Source: Pseudomonas iranensis (GTDB taxonomy: Bacteria; Pseudomonadota; Gammaproteobacteria; Pseudomonadales; Pseudomonadaceae). From it: a DNA stretch of 64,000 nucleotides. Made by a program: the position numbers and the translations under genes. The stretch lies in the NCBI RefSeq assembly GCF_014268585.2, contig NZ_CP077092.1, positions 5,989,501 through 6,053,500 of the forward strand, read 5' to 3'. The notes beneath the pieces are model-generated. The model ran no database searches. It worked only from the letters and a program-made list of their open reading frames with translations, and was not told the origin of the DNA. Below, piece after piece: positions 63,939 through 64,000 of the stretch (the first letter of the stretch is position 1; each line of letters starts with the position of its first letter).

Positions 63939-64000
63939 TCACAGACCTTCGAAATCGAATTCGGCGCCAGCCTGCTGCTTGACGAGGCGCTGAAGCATTT
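63939..64000 (-). CDS. C-terminal tail of an unidentified gene cut by the window edge
   Basis: The minus-strand frame open from the right edge ends ...MLQRLVKQQAGAEFDFEGL and TGA at 63941-63939. Only 19 complete codons are visible, too few to name the product. The tight spacing to the DUF1289 gene (three bases between stop and GTG) supports a real upstream gene. Confidence 0.5.
   Translation of the reverse strand, partial: MLQRLVKQQAGAEFDFEGL

Overview
The window looks like chromosomal DNA of a Pseudomonas of the fluorescens group. The evidence is the high GC, strong codon bias towards G/C in third positions, many copies of the 'gtgggagcgagcctgctcgcg' REP family typical of that group, and a gene order (gcvPHT - iron ABC transporter - ubiI/ubiH/pepP - zapA/6S RNA/fthC - qor - glpT - ubiD - rho - trxA - ppx/ppk - hemB - elbB - algP - algQ - hemY/hemX/hemD/hemC - algR - argH - cyaA - rnk) that, from memory, follows the PA5213-PA5274 segment of P. 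aeruginosa PAO1. No rRNA, tRNA, CRISPR or prophage structure is seen.

Layout. 1-2036: glycine cleavage operon gcvT-gcvH-gcvP (gcvP runs off the left edge). 2192-5058: a periplasmic iron-binding protein and its double-domain permease, with a REP doublet between them. 5279-9711: ubiquinone hydroxylases ubiI and ubiH, pepP and a YgfB-family gene. 9837-11255: zapB-like and zapA, 6S RNA and 5-formyltetrahydrofolate cyclo-ligase, the classic zapA-ssrS-fthC block. 11290-13772: a 51-residue membrane protein, an EVE-domain protein, a FliL-like protein and a quinone oxidoreductase. 13933-16465: an AT-richer accessory insert encoding an S-type pyocin-like HNH DNase bacteriocin and its immunity protein, followed by an odd secreted TonB-C protein. 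17433-24118: glpT, a ChaC-like protein, a CDP-6-deoxyglucoseen reductase-like flavoenzyme with ubiD, then rho and trxA. 24239-28049: a FadR-type regulator divergent from a polar amino acid ABC transporter (four genes), which splits trxA from ppx. 28257-34965: convergent ppx and ppk, hemB, a DedA protein and elbB.

34968-36506: an IS110/IS1111-type insertion sequence that has landed inside a REP doublet. Its 3' non-coding end shares nine bases with its REP target, as expected of a bridge RNA guide. 36505-38961: a DUF188 protein and a cytochrome c-FTR1 iron permease. 39213-43982: a five-gene envelope cluster (two paralogous COG3014 lipoproteins, YcfL-like, LpoB-like and a CsgG/LpoB-like periplasmic protein). 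44153-47981: LysE exporter, small MscS channel, ABC-F ATPase and a TIGR02444 protein. 47978-50573: the histone-like AlgP with its KPAA repeat tail, an FKBP isomerase and AlgQ/Rsd. 50755-55621: dsbH and haem genes hemY, a fused hemD-hemX, and hemC. 55759-56505: algR, preceded only by a short degenerate remnant of its sensor kinase gene algZ. 56975-64000: argH, a glutathione S-transferase, two small conserved proteins, cyaA, rnk, a DUF1289 protein and the tail of one more gene.

The most notable items are the bacteriocin module with an immunity protein lacking the usual Tyr-Tyr hot spot, the IS in a REP with a candidate bridge RNA guide, the loss of algZ upstream of an intact algR, the envelope lipoprotein cluster and the hemD-hemX fusion. 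Most of the window is ordinary core genome.
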